Shown piece after piece: positions 13,487 to 28,400 of a stretch of DNA of 64,000 nucleotides. The position numbers were made by a program, and so were the translations under genes. The first letter of the stretch is position 1. The number at the start of each line of letters is the position of its first letter. The notes below the pieces were generated by a model, which saw nothing but the letters and a program-made list of their open reading frames with translations, ran no database searches and was not told the origin of the DNA. The DNA comes from Elysia crispata (lineage: Eukaryota; Mollusca; Gastropoda; Plakobranchidae): positions 204,501 to 268,500 of the forward strand of contig JAWDGP010000089.1 of NCBI GenBank assembly GCA_033675545.1, written 5' to 3'.

Positions 13487-16400
13487 TACTCATAAAGCTA
13501 ACCAAAACAATACAAAAAATAATGACTGGCAAAACTCAATTTCTATAAATGTTACTTAAATTTTCAAGGCCTGACATTTTATTTATCCTTCAACCTTACC
13601 CAAGCATGTTATAGTCTCTGGGGGCTTTGCTGAGCTGTGTGATCATCATAATGAGCAAACGTTGGAACATCTGGCGAATCATGTTGATGGGGCACTTGAT
13701 AAGGATGTGTTGAATCCACCAATCATCCTCACCCATGTGATCGAGAAGCCACTGACAAAACATTAAGATAAGGATAAAAAACATGTACTTGTAATTTTAT
13801 AATTTGAAAAATAACTTAAAAAATCACTGTATGATAAAATCAAACTAGTGATCAATGTCATTTTATGTGCTTTTTTCGTCCTCCTGTGCATTATAACTCG
13901 CTTGCCTTAACTTAAAGTAATGGTACCCTTGGCTCATTCTCTTAGGGACAGATCTTTGTAGCTTTAATATCATGAAGATTGTCAATCAAGTTAACCTTAA
14001 AAGAATCAAAGAAAAAGTAAACTGCAAAGTGAAAAGAATATAAGACCTCATGAATCATATGTGGAAGAAAGAGTACAGTGTAAGGAATAGTGTCTTATCA
14101 TTGCCTTTTTTTCACGTCAGAAACAACATAGGACTATCTTACTTTTCTGCAAAAATATTAAGATTTGTAATTCAGTAGAATCCACTTGAAGTCAATTCTC
14201 TTGAGGAAAATAATTACTTAATATCAACAACCTTAGGGGCAGTCCCAATTTTTTTCCTTACATTTCTGTAATTGTTAAAGTCTAGCTTATATTCGACAAA
14301 ATGTTCTAGTCCAACGTTTTGGTTTCTATATAGTCTTTCAAATTTCATAAAATTAGCTTAGAGAAGAAAATCATGTTCCTTACGGTTCCTTAAATTAGAC
14401 TGGTGACCTCTGATTTACACAGACTAGTCTCAGGATATTTTTATAAATCAGTTTTATAATTTGTTCCATATCCTACAGATTTCATCTTGTTTAACTCAAC
14501 AATTTCCCTTACTCTTACCTCACAAGGATCAAGGCAGCTGCTGAATTTTTTCATCAAATAGTCAATCCAGTTAGGCATGTTTTTCTGGGTGAAAAAGATA
14601 GGAAGACATTTTTGGTTTTGAAGTATGAGAGGAATTGACATAGCAAATAAATTATAAATTGCTAAGAGAGGAAGATATGCACTTAACCAAACTCCATCTA
14701 TATTAAACAGTTTTTAAACATTTATAGTGAAAACGTAAAATTGTCTTAATCTTTGTTCTTTCATTTTGTTTGTTTGGTTTTTGGTTTGTTTGTTTTTTTC
14801 GATTGAGTCAAGAATTTTTACTGATTATTACATATTGCTGCCAATTGTTAGAATGCCACACACACACACACACACATAAAAAATATACTTTAATGCCAAA
14901 CGGAGCTAAATAGACGTTAGTGCACTTACTTTATCTTTTGCATGAATGAAAGACTCTAATACAAAGCATGATGCAAGAATCACTGCCTTGTGGTTGGCCT
15001 GGTCTGTCTCCTCAATAGGCAGAGAGGTTGGAATATGGGAACACATTTGCCAGATATGACTGGAGTTAGGATAGAAACAGTGTTGTAAATGGCATTTTCT
15101 GTATCATTATGTATTAAATTGCCACTTATATTTATGGGGTATGACTCATTTTTAACAAAACCTTAACCTCTGTTTTATAATAAAAGAATGACTACAATAA
15201 AGTGATGACCAAACAAAACACAAAAAGTTCTAATTCACTATACTTACTCAAAATACATTCTGTCAAAAATGCTTCGATCTTTCAAAAACTGAGTATTGTC
15301 ATTCCAAATCCACTGCATAAGAAGAAAAAAAAGGGTAAAAAATTATTGCATTGATGCCTTGTAATTGCTTGAAGTAAAAGCTGCAACATCTGTTAAAGAA
15401 TATCTAAACACAGATGTTTTTTTTTAAAAATCCCATTACAACATAAATATTGCTCTTCAAGAGGCCTTAATGGAAAAGATGGAACCGAAAAAATTATATT
15501 AAGTGGCTTAACATAAAAAGCCAGATTTACTTATGTTTTGCAATAAATTTAAGACAGTGCTGTTTTAGAATTTACAAAAGGTCTACAGTTTTAATTAGCT
15601 GAATCAAATCTTTTTTCCTACATCAAAAAAAGTGTTGCACAGAACTAGGTCCATTTTCTGGTGGTAACTTTCACAACATTAAAGTGACCAAAAAAAGAAG
15701 AAAAACAGTACATTGCTGTGTTCTGCTGCTATTGTTTTTTAAGACCTGATAAATAAAAGGACAAGCGTAGAGGAAATTAACCCTAAATTTATTAATTTAA
15801 CAAAATGAAGATCCTTGAGCATTTCAATGACAACATACATTGGCTAGGTCTGGTGAGAGTTCAAACTTGTATTCCTCTTTGACTTCCGGGGCCTTCAACG
15901 ATACTCTCTCATAAAACAACATGTACGCACTGTTTGTCTGGAAAGAATCACAAAAAAAGGAAACCTGACTATTCTATATTTTTCAATAAAATATGACGTA
16001 TCTTAGGCAGATTTGTTTACAGACATGTAAGTGGGCCTTGTCAAAATTGTCTGAAGTTGTGTAAGTCAACTACCTCAAGGGATGCAACAGACGAACACCA
16101 AAGGCACAAGCTTTGTTAGGGGGGATCCTGGGGCATCCTCCCCTATAAAATTTTAAAAAGCAGGGTCGGAAATATTCCTTCAGGTGATTATTTATAACCT
16201 CTTTTGGTTTTAGTGTCATGCTTCCTTTTGAGTTAATTACACAGATTTCATTAAAAAAATATTAAGATTTCTGAAATATCTCTCATTTTTTTTTTACACT
16301 GAACATCCTTAAAGGTGCACAAATCATATCAGCATGAATAATCTAAGGCATTTGGTAACTGATAAAGCTATAATTATCAAGTTCCATTGAGAATAGATTA

Positions 16401-19400
16401 ACCCAAGTTGATGTAATAGTTATTTTAAATGGGTAACACAAAAAGAACATGCACAACTAAACATATTCCCATTTACAGTGGCTTACAAAATGTAATAGTT
16501 ATCGGTCTTGATTACCAGTTCATCAATTGAGAATGAATGTGTTGACCTACTTTAAGGTCTTGTGTATGTGTATCTATCTGGGTCTCGCAAAAATGTATAT
16601 GCTTGCACAGTGCTCTCTGGGCTTGGTTTACCTTTTTTTCTCTTTGACAGACAGATTTTACTTTTCAATGAGAGTGTTTGGTTTGGTAGGTGCAACTTTT
16701 TCTTATCTGGTAAGAAAACTCTTTTGCATCAAATTTGAGAGAAATACAGAAATTTTACATGTATGGTTGTTAGCCAAGCTTTTAATAACTGTACTGTAAA
16801 AATTTTGAAGATATAAAAAAATTTGCAGGCATCACAATACATAAATAGTGAAAATTAAAAAAAAATAATTAGATTTTCACATTTTTGAAAATTCTTTTGA
16901 ACTGCTCCAATGAGCAAAAGCTGAAACATAAAATAGCAGACTTTCATATTAGACATGAGATTGTTAGAACAGAAAAAAAAATTAAAAACAAATATACTTT
17001 AATTCAATAACCGATACCAACAATACTGTAAATCAAGTGACTGCTGAGATAAAATAATTAAGTTGTGATTTCATTTTTCTGACTCTGATAGAGAATTTCC
17101 TTTAAAAGGCGAAGATGGAATATTTACTAAACTTTTTTGTACGATATCAAACAGCAAAAAACAATGAGGTATCCTACCTTCTCAATTGGGAAATCCAAAT
17201 ACTTCTCAGAGACAGAGTCATAGGTTTTACCCTTAAAAGCAAAGAATAAGTATGATTGAAAAATATTGGAATAAATGGCAATTTCATGCAGTTTCTATTA
17301 CTGAGCAGATAATAAATATGCTATGTTTTCGATAAATATCTCAACATATGAAAATTGCAATATGCCACTTGTTTGGACTGAGTGTGCATGCTTTTTTTTT
17401 AAGAATATGTGCTAAGTGCATAGGCACTGCATCAATATGATTATGTATAAAAAAAAGTTTTTTTTAAAAGTTACAAACATCATATGCATCGATCAAGTGT
17501 AACCTATGTAAATACTCAGTAAGGATTGAAGGGTCTTCACATTCAAAAACTTAACAAAACATTTATAATCAAATTTGGGAAACTTTTAAAACTATTTTGT
17601 TTTTAATTTTTGACATAATAACATGACAAAACCCAATATTTTAAAAATAATGATACATACATTCATCTCGCCTCCAAAAGCCTCATGGGGAATATTGCTT
17701 GCATCAAAAGATTTTACATCAGCATCATTGAAGTGATACCTATGGTATAAATGGACAAAAAAGTAGAAGTGAAAGCAGCTATCTTTAAACTTTCAGAAAG
17801 ATAAAAATAATTTCTTCCCTTGATTCAGTTATTTTGAATTTTAAGGCCTCGTTATTAATAAGCACTTAAATGATTCAAAATCAGGATTTTGTGAAATTTT
17901 TAGTTTTCTTTTTTAAATTTTTGTGACATATGTCAAATGTAACATGCACTTTTGTAGCATATGTAAATTTGTAAAGTTCTGTATCTTACCACTTTTGGGT
18001 TTGAGTATCTTTGATGAGATTATAGTAGTGACCTCCCTCAGCACTTCCCACATGAACTGTCACTCCTATAAGTTTATACTCATAAGACTGCTCTTCTTCT
18101 AAATGAGATGAATCTTCTCCTTCAACATCTGAAAAACAAAAAGCAGCGATTATTTTTTCGGTTTTATTTGATTTGACATGATTGGAGGATGAGAGAGCAC
18201 ACAAGAGAAAGATATTACAAACTTTTTTTAATTATAACAACTTCAGATGGGCAAAATAGAAGCAACGTTGGCAATTAGAAAGATTACCAAATCCAATGGT
18301 GTTGTGATTAAAACTAACATAGCCTTTGTTATTGACCACAACCTGCTTGTTCCACTTTTAAGTTTTCTTGAGGTACTACAACTAAAGAATTGTGAACTGG
18401 TTTTTAATTATGTTCTCTTCATAAATAAAAAATGCTAAACATATGCCTACCTTTGATTTTTTCTTTCTCAATTAAATTGTGCTCCATGTAACGAGACATA
18501 TCAAGAGAGTCTGGGAAGGAAAAGTGAGTATTCACTTTTTCCTTCATCATCGTCAACATGTTGAATGAGTAACGCAGTGTGTTGAAGCACAGAATTTGTG
18601 GTAGCTTGCGGAAACAAGTTCTGTGAATATAAATTTCAAACATTTTTGCATTAAATCATGACTTGTGATGTTTCAAACATAATGAAAATATATGAAATGC
18701 CAGCTCATGAAATGAAATGAGTGTGTGTGTGTATCCACTGAAAATTTTTGCGTGGTAAATCTCAAAAGAATATTGGGCATTTTACCTTTTCTCTGCTCTA
18801 ACTTTTTTATGGCACTGAGAGCATGTGTACATGTTGTCTCCTTCCAGCATATCTTTCACAGTGACTTCATCAAGAGATTCCTAAGAATAAAGAAATTAAA
18901 GTTTGTTTACAAAGTCTCTATGTCATTTGTAACAAATTCACAAATAATATGTGAAAAACTGAAGAGAACAAATTCATAAAACTTTGATAAAAAGAAGTCA
19001 TAAAATTGGCTCTTAGAGAGCAAAACAAAAAGAAAATATTATGTAAAGAAACATGTAAACTGTTGCAAAATTAGGTTTTTAACTACTCTACAATATATAT
19101 CATTTGAGAATAGATAAACTTTGGAGACCAATTGCGGTTCTTTTACTCTTTGTGTTTGACAGTTGACATTGACATTTTCATCAAGGCATATTTTTGGAAA
19201 AGGAACAATATGCCTAAAAAGACATTTGAAAAAAATTTTTCTCATCAATATAGACTACTTCATTATAATATATATGGCAACATATCTTTACTTTATAAAA
19301 TTAATTGCTGTATAAAGAAAAGAAAATTTAATTCAACATCATAGTTTTTTTCACAGTCATTCTTGTTTCTTTAATAATGATTTGGAATTTAAAAAATTCT

Positions 19401-22400
19401 ACAATTTTGTTGTTCAAGTGTTTTGTCACTTCACGAAGCAAACTGAAGAAAAGGAGCAGTAAAAAAATCAGAAGTGAAAGGGAAACAATAAGTAGTTCGA
19501 TACAAAACTTTTCATCAAGTTATCAACAACAGAATTTTTTTTGAAAATGAAATGAAAATTTATCATAGTGATGACAAAAAAATAATTATATTAATAAAAC
19601 CCAAAACCTTTTGCAAAACAAGAGTGTAATACAATTTATTGCTACTTTGTCATTTCTCAAAAGTGATCAAAAATACATTGATTATACAGCCAAAAAAGGG
19701 ATATGTTGGGCTTATATTTCATTAAAACAAATAAATAAATAAATAGATATGAATGTATGTTTGTATGTATGTTTACATACATATATATATATATATATTG
19801 GTTTTTTTTCCCACTAAAAAGGTTTTAACAAAGAGTTCTTCACCCAAAATATCAGGAGAGATAAGCTGGATTTTTTTTATTATTATTATTGAATAAGCTA
19901 AATTATAAAAACTCCTTAGATGGCCTTTGAAACTGACTATTTTTAATTCATTCCTTTCTTGTATTTCGATTTGAATTTCTTATGTCCCTTTGGCAAAAAA
20001 ACTCCAAAAGCATCATTCTAAATACATGGCACACAACAAAATTGATATACTACTCACATATAAATCTTTCATGTGAGCCACACCACATCGCACCGTGTAG
20101 AACTCTTCAAATGTCCGACTCACATGATTACAGTCCTTATGTTATAAAGAGGGGTTAAAAAAAAAAAGATATAACTCACAGTTTGTAAAAGAACTTTTTC
20201 TAATTGCTCACTCTCTTTTAAAAAACATTTGCTTTAATTTACATTGTCAGGAAAATAGCACAGTATTCAGAAAAGAAATAAATATTTCTAGATTATTATT
20301 ATTATTCTACTAATTTCAAATTCTGATCAACAAGAAACACAAGAAAAGAAAAATAGACTTCTTTCATGTTTCATGATTATATTTAATATCAGTTTCGACG
20401 ATAGATTGAAAGATATACAATAAACATTAAGCCATAAGTTGAGATTTTACATGTGCCTACCAGGGACACAACATTGTTGGTTGTTTCTCCACCAAACATC
20501 TGTTTTATCACAGTTTTCTGAAATATATATCAAAGAGAGAAGATAAATACTTGGGCTGGACATCATCATTTCATTTTTTTTTAAAGTAAAAGGTACATAA
20601 AACTGAGTGTACGTAAGAAAACTTTAGTATGTTAGTCTTTTGGCATGTTGGTCCCAACAAAATTCTTTCAGAATATTATGTTACCACTGACTTTTTTCTC
20701 CAGAGTATCATTTTTTACAATGGACATAGTTGAAAGATATGTTTTCTTAATATTCCAAGCGAAAAAAAGGAATGATGAAAACTGTCCATATTCATATACA
20801 TTTGGCAATTAGTTCTGATAGTACATATTACAGCAAAATGTCTAGGTCCTTCAACAATTTTGTTCTTGTCTTTGTTTTTTTATTCTCTCCCGAAATTTGT
20901 CTTTTTGTCACCGTTTTTCATTAAAACTCTACACGTGATAATAACTTCAGATTTTGCATACATAATACTGAGTCTATTATTAATCTTGTGATAAATTTTT
21001 TTTGTCCTTTTTTTTACCCTTGTATTAGGTATTTTGTGAGATAAATTTTGAAAAATAAAAAAATCTGCACCAATACAATACCAAACAATTCATAAAAATA
21101 CAAGAAATTTTTCAGTCCATCACGCTTTTTATACAACTTTAAACTTGTTTGTAATAGGTATGTGTGGAAAATTTATGTCATCTTATGAACCATATTTTAG
21201 TGTTAAGATTTCAAATTTTGTTATTCAATTCTGGAATGGCTGCCATTATCATGGTAATCAAATGAGCTTGGGAAGGCTTTGATACATTTTATTTCTTTTG
21301 GAACCAAATTACAAAGGTAAAAGAAGTGAAAGATTGATATCTTTGTACTAAATTTAGAACTTTTTAGCAGCGTTCACCCTTAAAGACATCTTTACTTTCA
21401 TTAGCTTTTGTTTTTAGCCCAAAAATGCCATTCCCTTGGCTCAAGTTGCCACAAGCGAGCTATCAATAAATTTAGAATTCAAGACTGCCATTTTTTTTTA
21501 GTTTTGTGAAATACTTTTTGACAACCATGATTAATAAACTCCAACATACTCACATAAGCAAATTAAGTGTATCAATTTAAATCCTGTACACTTTGTGATT
21601 TATTTTATAAATCTAAGCCTGACTTGATTCAGAATCTTGGTTTTAATATACATATTGTCTCAGTTTCATGAAAATAAATCACATCAGACACATGCGCTTT
21701 CTCGTATTAGTGTCATCATCCACTCAAGATAGCTGCCATAAAGGCTGCTATCGAATGTTCTGATTTGGCTAAGTACTGTCATCATTTGTGATATTGTTCT
21801 GAATTGTGATTAACTTCCTTTCATTGTATCCAATAACGTGTGAATTTGTTTTAATTACATCAAATTTTTTCTCCTGAAAAAATGAATTAACGACTTTTAA
21901 TATAAACATGGGAACTCTAAACATATAAAGTTATTAATCGTACTTTGAATTTGGAACAACTGTTTTTGTTTTCAGCATCTGCAAGCTCTTTGATGCAAAT
22001 GATACAGAGAGTGCCAGTAAAGAATACATATTCAACTAAGAGCCAGTAAATAATATATATTTAACGAAGTTACTTTGAAAGCATATTTTTTTTTATCTTA
22101 AACCAAAAACAGTAAATAACAGCATTCCATTCTGTATATTTTTCTGATACATTTTGAACCTTGCCTTAAAAGTTCACATTTAATCATAAAGGATCACAGA
22201 TGTAAATCGTACCATTGATGTCTCCTCCAATTTAGTTATAATATCTGTAAAAAATTCTTGCATATCCTTTTGCTCTCCAGTATTGAGAGGGCACCTATCC
22301 ATTGTGTAGCTTTTGCAGAAGCTTTTTGGATTATAAGCTCTCCTCTCACTTTCCTAAATAAAGAAGAAGGGGTAAAAAACAGTTTAACTTTTCAATCTAT

Positions 22401-25400
22401 ACCTTTTTTTTTATTTTTTCACAAAAAAAAAACCGCCTTATATAAGACAATAAGTTGCATATTATGTCTAGCAAGATCATTTGGGAGAATGATTGCTTGC
22501 CTTATGAATTGCTTTTATGTAGTGATGAGGAAAAGAGATAATTCATAAAATAGGCTGACAGACATCAGTGAATTTTAAATGGAGTGATAGCTTAAAAAAG
22601 AATTGCATAATATATCATCAATTAAGAATGTTTTGAAAATTGTTTAGGTATCATTATTTTATAAAGCAGCAAGAGTACAGACAAGTGAAGAAAAGCTTAA
22701 TGCATGACAAAGGAATAATCAGTATTAAATAAAATTTTCAAATAAAGAAATTTCAATGAAATGAAAGGGACACACTTAGATTTAGGGTGATAAATCAAAG
22801 GAGGTATCATTTCCATGACTTTTCTGAATCTGCATACTCTTCACCAAGTTAAAAAATGAACCAACAAGAATGCAACTTGAATCTAATATTTTTTCTTGAA
22901 AGCCTGAAAAAGTTAATCCAATACAGAACAGACATACCTGAAGGTAAGCAAACATTCTTTGAAGTTCCATCATCATCGGTGCATGAGGCATAGTATCATC
23001 AACCTGTTTCAAAAATTATCTTTTTTATCATTTTTTTTTTAAATTTACAGGAAATCTGTTTTATAACTGTTAAGTTTTTATGTAGTTTTCAGTGTACATT
23101 TAGTTATTAATGAACTTCAATTCTTTTAATCAGCCATTGATCCTCTTTTATCTTTTTTTTTCAAGTACTTTACAGCTTGAAGATAAATTCCAATTCATTT
23201 TAAGGCTAATCTGCAAAAAAGACTAAATATAAAAATACTGCAGAGGATATGTTAGAATATTTTCATGCCTGAGATTGCATAATATAAACTATTAAAATAG
23301 CAAAGATAACAAAAAATGAACACCAATAATATTCTAAATATTGAGTTTCTGCAGGGATGTTTTTCATTTTTTACAAACATAGAAATCTTACATAGAAGTT
23401 CAAAATGGACTGCCTGATTTTAGGAATCATGAAAAGCTGCTGTATTGCTGTTGCCATATAGCAGGTAGCACCTAAGTTTGTGAGCCCAACATAGCCACAT
23501 TTAGCCCTACCATCCTCTTGGGGCCAATAATCCCATGGGTAAATAGTGTGTGCTTCTGTGAAAAGAAAATATAAACTTTGTGAGATAACTCGGGTGAGAA
23601 GGGCAATAACCCAGTTTCCAAAATAGGTGCTTACATTGCAACAAAATTGAAACTAAAATATTTTTAAGGCCGCATAAAAATGAAAAAAGACACTTTTTTA
23701 CTTTCAATACTCGTATGAATTTAGATGAATCAGTTTAATCAGTTTTTACTGAACAGTATCAAAATATCAGTTGTCAATAAGCAAAACTGATACAAAAAGT
23801 TTCAATGCATTATTATGTTTCCAGCTGGTTTGCTCTGAGATTTTTGGCTTTGCTCTTTGATAAATTGGTCCATTTACTTTTTCTGAAATCAAGACATGGG
23901 TGCAAACATGAAAAGTTTAGTGATTAACCGCTAAGTCATGCACTTTAGCTATTCAAATGTAAATAGTTTATAATTGTTAAGTGATGATTTTAATAGGATT
24001 AATCATGTCTTTTCTACAGGTGTAAACAGTTCTTCAATTTTCAATACAATAAAAAAGATGAAGATCATGATCAAACAATGTTTTGTTTGAAGAAAAGATG
24101 CTTAACAAACATTTATGTCCATTTAAATTGCAAAAGACAGAATTGCACTTTACCTCTAGAGTTTTGTTTCATGAATTTGTCCACAGCAATGGAATAATTT
24201 GTGATGTTTCCACTACACATTTCTGCAATCAAATCATAGGCAGCTTGCCTAGTCTTTTGACTTTTGCACTTGGGATAATGAGGGTGCTTTGGGCTTGGCA
24301 CCAGAAACAAGAAGTCAAACATGGAGTCCAAAAATGTCTGACGATGAAATCAAAATTCCACAATATAAATCAAACCTTACAAGTCAGGATAAATAGAGAA
24401 AGGAAAAAGCACAAAAAAAAAACAGTCCACTTAACTGTAACCACACTCTGGGTTGTAAGACAAAAAAAGATCTGAACCACACATAGAAAGTCCATTAAAA
24501 AAATTTTACACACCTGAATCTTTCCCCACTAGATTAAGGCAATGAATTCTTTATGTATGTACTTATCTTTATCATGTATTATTTGTCTCCTTGGATTATT
24601 TTTGCTCCATTGCTTGCTTTTCTTTTTTTTCTCCATCATATTCAAAGGCCTCTGTGTGGCACATGAGTTATACACTAGCAATACCACACTTAAAGGTCTT
24701 AATATTTAGATTATTAGAACAATGCATTTCCTCAGCTTCTCTGAGATGGGAACTTCATACCTGCTTATCATCATTTGGACTGATTTAAGGACATTTTCTC
24801 TTCTGGTGAAATTGTGAACTGAAAGACAGGCTAAGTGTTTCTTTTAATCATGCTTTGTCTTTTAACAAAAAAAAGGGCAAAAATTAATGCAAGTGTTAAG
24901 TCCACAAATGGCATCTAGTTTGCTTAAAGTTTACCCTTTTAAAAAATTGATACTGAAAAGCAAATAGAACACAATGTTAGTTTTAAATGCATAACACAAA
25001 GGGTGACTATGTTTCAAAGAAAAAAATTATTCAAGTTATATCCCTAGACATGATTTTTTTTCCCCCTTTCTTGGGGGGGGGGGATGTTGACAGCTTTGTT
25101 TAACTAATTCTGTAAGAAAATTCCTTCATAAAAAAATGGGTCTAATCTTACTTTAATTTCATTAGGAAAAAATGAAGAGCTAGCATAATGTTTCATACCA
25201 ATGGTTTTAACTTACTGTATTTTCCTCAGAGAAAACGAAGGGAGGGTTGTGTCTATAGAGTGCAGCAGCTACATTAAGTAGTCCTATGAGTCCCTCATCT
25301 TCCTCAAAGCCTTTGTGGGTCTCATAATAAGGTCTGTTCAAGATGTCATCCGTTACTTGCTTCAGAAGAGCATCCAGGTTGACATTTGTCTGGAGCATAT

Positions 25401-28400
25401 GAAGGTAATTATATGTTTCAGGAAAAACTTTTGAAATAAAACTTATCAACTGCAAAAAGCTTAATTTATTATTTATATATGTGTTAGACTACAACAAAAT
25501 AAGCAATTAGATTCATAGATTACATTAAGAATTTCTAATGAAAACTGTGACCAGAAATATCAGAACAATTTTCAGTCAAACTTGAAAAATGAAAATGGAA
25601 AGACAACATAGCTCAAATTAGGTAAAGTTAAAGCTAGCTATTTTCTATGATGGAAAAAGGAATAAAAAATAATGTCTTCTTTTGCACAGCTGCTATACTT
25701 ATCAGGATAAAATAACAATAAGCAAGCAAAAAACAGACTAACTTTTTGTAGCAAAATCAAGGGCCTCAAGCCAATGCTCCACCCACAAGAATATGTTTTG
25801 GTGGGTGAACTGAATCACTGATAAAATTTAATACCTGCTGAGAATCCAATTCATCTAAGCACATGGGAATAAAGATGAAATAATCATGACAACCAGCTCC
25901 ATATATTTCTTTTTCTTCCCTGGTGTAATCCATCTGTCAAAGTATATATCCAAAGAAGGAAAGTTTAGGCTGTCAGGCTAAACTGTTAAACACATAGCTA
26001 AAAATGATCTTAAATTTGTAAATGAGAAACTAAAGTTATTTAAAACAAATACCTTGTGTGTTTGTTACAATTTATCTGACAAAATAGAATTATGATCAAA
26101 TAAATTAATGCTTAGGCAATAAAACACAATCATTTGATTCATAAAAATAAAATTATGGCAACTTTAATCTGTAAATATTATAGTATCACAAGCTTTTTCA
26201 AGACTATCATTTTGAGACAGAGATATATAGACAAAGACAATGACATAGACAGGCAGACATGCAAATAGGTTCACATTGGTTTGCCCCTTCAAATGATTAT
26301 ATTTGACATGAACAATTGTGTACTAACCTCGCATTTCTTAGGTTTAAAGAGTTCTGAGTCTGAGAGGAAACTTAGAAGGTGCTCTAACACCGGTGCAAGA
26401 AAGGCTGTTCCCTTCTTTTCATGCTTTGTCTTGCCCAAGCATAGGCGGTGAAGACCCAAACATGCTTGCTTTCTCACATGTGCCTGGGAAAAGGGATTGG
26501 ATGTTAAGTACTGATACTTAATCAGGTAACCTAAAATTTAAAATTTATTTTCAGCCATATTAAACTTGAAAATATTTTAAATTAGGAGCGATCCACAAGA
26601 GTAAATTGGAATACAGACGAAAGTCTACGAAGTAAATTTTTATTAATTTATAACACATAATAATCATAGAAATAGGGTTTTAATCGAGTTTAGTAGAGTC
26701 AAATATCAAATAAGAACCAATTGTTTCTGCAAGTATATTCCAAGTAAGAGATACGATTAGGATTGGATCAACTATAGATTCCTTTAAAAGGAATCAAAAT
26801 TAAAAGTAAAGAAAAGACAGTATCATCCTCTTTATTTACAAAAAATATAGTTCTGTTGTTCGGGAGAAAAGAAACTTAGGCAGGTCTTCATGATGATACC
26901 TACATATGTTTTTATATAGAAAAATAATTCCTAAATATTGAATTTAAATGTAGACTAAAGAAACTAAAATCAATGCTTCTTTATTTCTCCCATTTGAGAT
27001 GCATTTGTTTACTCTTATCAATTAAAGGTAATCTCAGCCATAATAAAGAAAAGAGGTACTAAGATACAGGTTTGATTGATATGTTTATCAAGTTCAGTAC
27101 ACCTTAAAAGTGATATCAGGACTTCTGGCTATGTGTCAATTGCATCAATGTATTCTAATAACACTTAATTCTGAAAAAATAATATCAAAACAACTGTTTT
27201 CTTGTGTTATCTACGTGAGATGTGGAAGCAAAAACTGTCCATCTCTAGGCACTGTGCTCATCCTACAGTTCAGATAAGACCTCACCAAGAATATTCAATT
27301 GCCTCATCAAGACTGGCCTCTATCAAGCTTTGTGGCCCCCGCTAAGCTCAGAACATAAAGGTATAAATTAAAGAAATCCAATTTTTAAACTATTTTTTAA
27401 ATATGCGTGTATAATTATTCAAGCCATACTATAAAGATTCAGTTTATCAGGCAAAGAAAATCAATTAGTTTTTGGCAAGGTATATGTGCTTAAATTAATA
27501 CAGCCAGCAAATTGAATATATTAATTATTTGAGATTATGAATAGATGATGACATTTTGGAGACATCAAAACAATATTAGAAACAGATTTTGTTCCATAAA
27601 TTGTTTTCAAAAGTTAGGGCAATAAATGTCAACCTCACCTCTGGCGCCTCCAGTGTAAGTCTTTTCAACCAAGAATGAAAATTGTCGGCTGAGCAAAGAT
27701 AGTTTAAAACTTGGTCACTGGAGAATGCCAATGACACCAGAAATGACATGGCATATTGTACCACTGAAGAAAAAAAACAATATTAAAAAGTAAAATTACA
27801 AATCTTAATACACTTTGAAAACTTTATAAATCCATAAAAGTATATTGATCATCTTTGTCACTATATTCAGTGTGAAACATATCCTTGTTATCATTCAACA
27901 TAGAAATACATCTTAAAAAAAAAAGAGTATCCAGAACTAAAAGTCAATCTGGGACAGCTACATGACTTAAATGAATACTCAACTCATTTTATAACCCCAA
28001 ACATACATCAGAAATCATTTTTGTAATGATTACTATTAGGAGCATACTGTTAAATTGTATAATCCTCCGATCAAATTAAAATTACTGGTATGTCTTCTAA
28101 TCTTAATTTCCAAATAGTAAATACATGTAACAAACCTTCCCGACGTCCCCATGTTCCACAGTACAACTGATTAGAGTCCCTGCAAATAAATATAAATCAC
28201 ACACATCACTAATGAATATATTAATAAACTTAATCCTCTGTTTAACTTAAACTGTTTTGCCCTTCCCTTGATCATACTTTTACCCTATTTTGTCATATAA
28301 TTGTATAGAAATGCGTACTTATGATAAATAGCCTGTGAAATATCTCTTGAGACAAATTCCTTCTCTGACTGCACTTACCTTCAAACATGTGTGTTATTAT

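Larger units (their letters stand above)
62..15312 (-). other. USP34: USP34 C-terminal helical region (exons 52-78, residues 2431-3415)
   Basis: Twenty-seven exons follow the protease domain in the same order as in vertebrates. Landmarks: WIWNDNTQFLKDRSIFD (exon 52), DDWWIQHILIKCP and IRQMFQRL (exon 55), YLSEYFTFLYEFAKL (exon 57), an acidic loop VEIMSDEEDDEES (exon 58), NIEQTCNLIVSLC (exon 59), FFMDLWQLF (exon 67), DCPENLQQM (exon 68), FNRGMLPAYYGLLR (exon 69), MFHEATACHVTGDL (exon 72), MVAYEGVPLHL (exon 77) and YIETVLMDERRSLNN (exon 78). Some exons are tiny (33 nt at 8345-8377, 42 nt at 10405-10446). In vertebrates a further disordered tail of over 200 residues follows; it would lie outside the window. 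Confidence 0.94.
15839..23555 (-). other. USP34: USP34 catalytic (USP/C19) domain, exons 41-51, residues about 2050-2430
   Basis: The Cys box GLTNLGATCYMATAIQQLFM is in exon 41 (23392-23555); the nucleophile codon is at 23461-23463, residue 2081 in this model. Exon 43 reads YTMDRCPLNTGEQKDMQEFF. A CxxC knuckle (TCSQC) followed by KKVRAEK is in exon 46. Exon 47 has CFRKLPQILCFNTLRYSFNM and MMKEKVNTHFSFP. The His box GSAEGGHYYNLIKD is in exon 48 (His2340), and WYHFNDADV in exons 48-49 gives the third triad residue, Asn2357. The domain ends at SAYMLFYERV in exon 51. All key residues are intact, so it should be active. Spacing from Cys to His, 259 residues, is typical of USP34. Confidence 0.97.

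Noticed and set aside
16117..16146. GC-rich imperfect inverted repeat like a transposon end
   Set aside because: No second terminal copy or target duplication was found nearby, so it is only mentioned under intron 50.
16527..16799. Plus-strand 90-codon hydrophobic frame in intron 50
   Set aside because: AT-rich sequence gives many hydrophobic codons; no promoter, motif or homology could be seen.
24083..24475. Plus-strand 130-codon frame
   Set aside because: It is antisense to USP34 exon 40 plus flanking intron.
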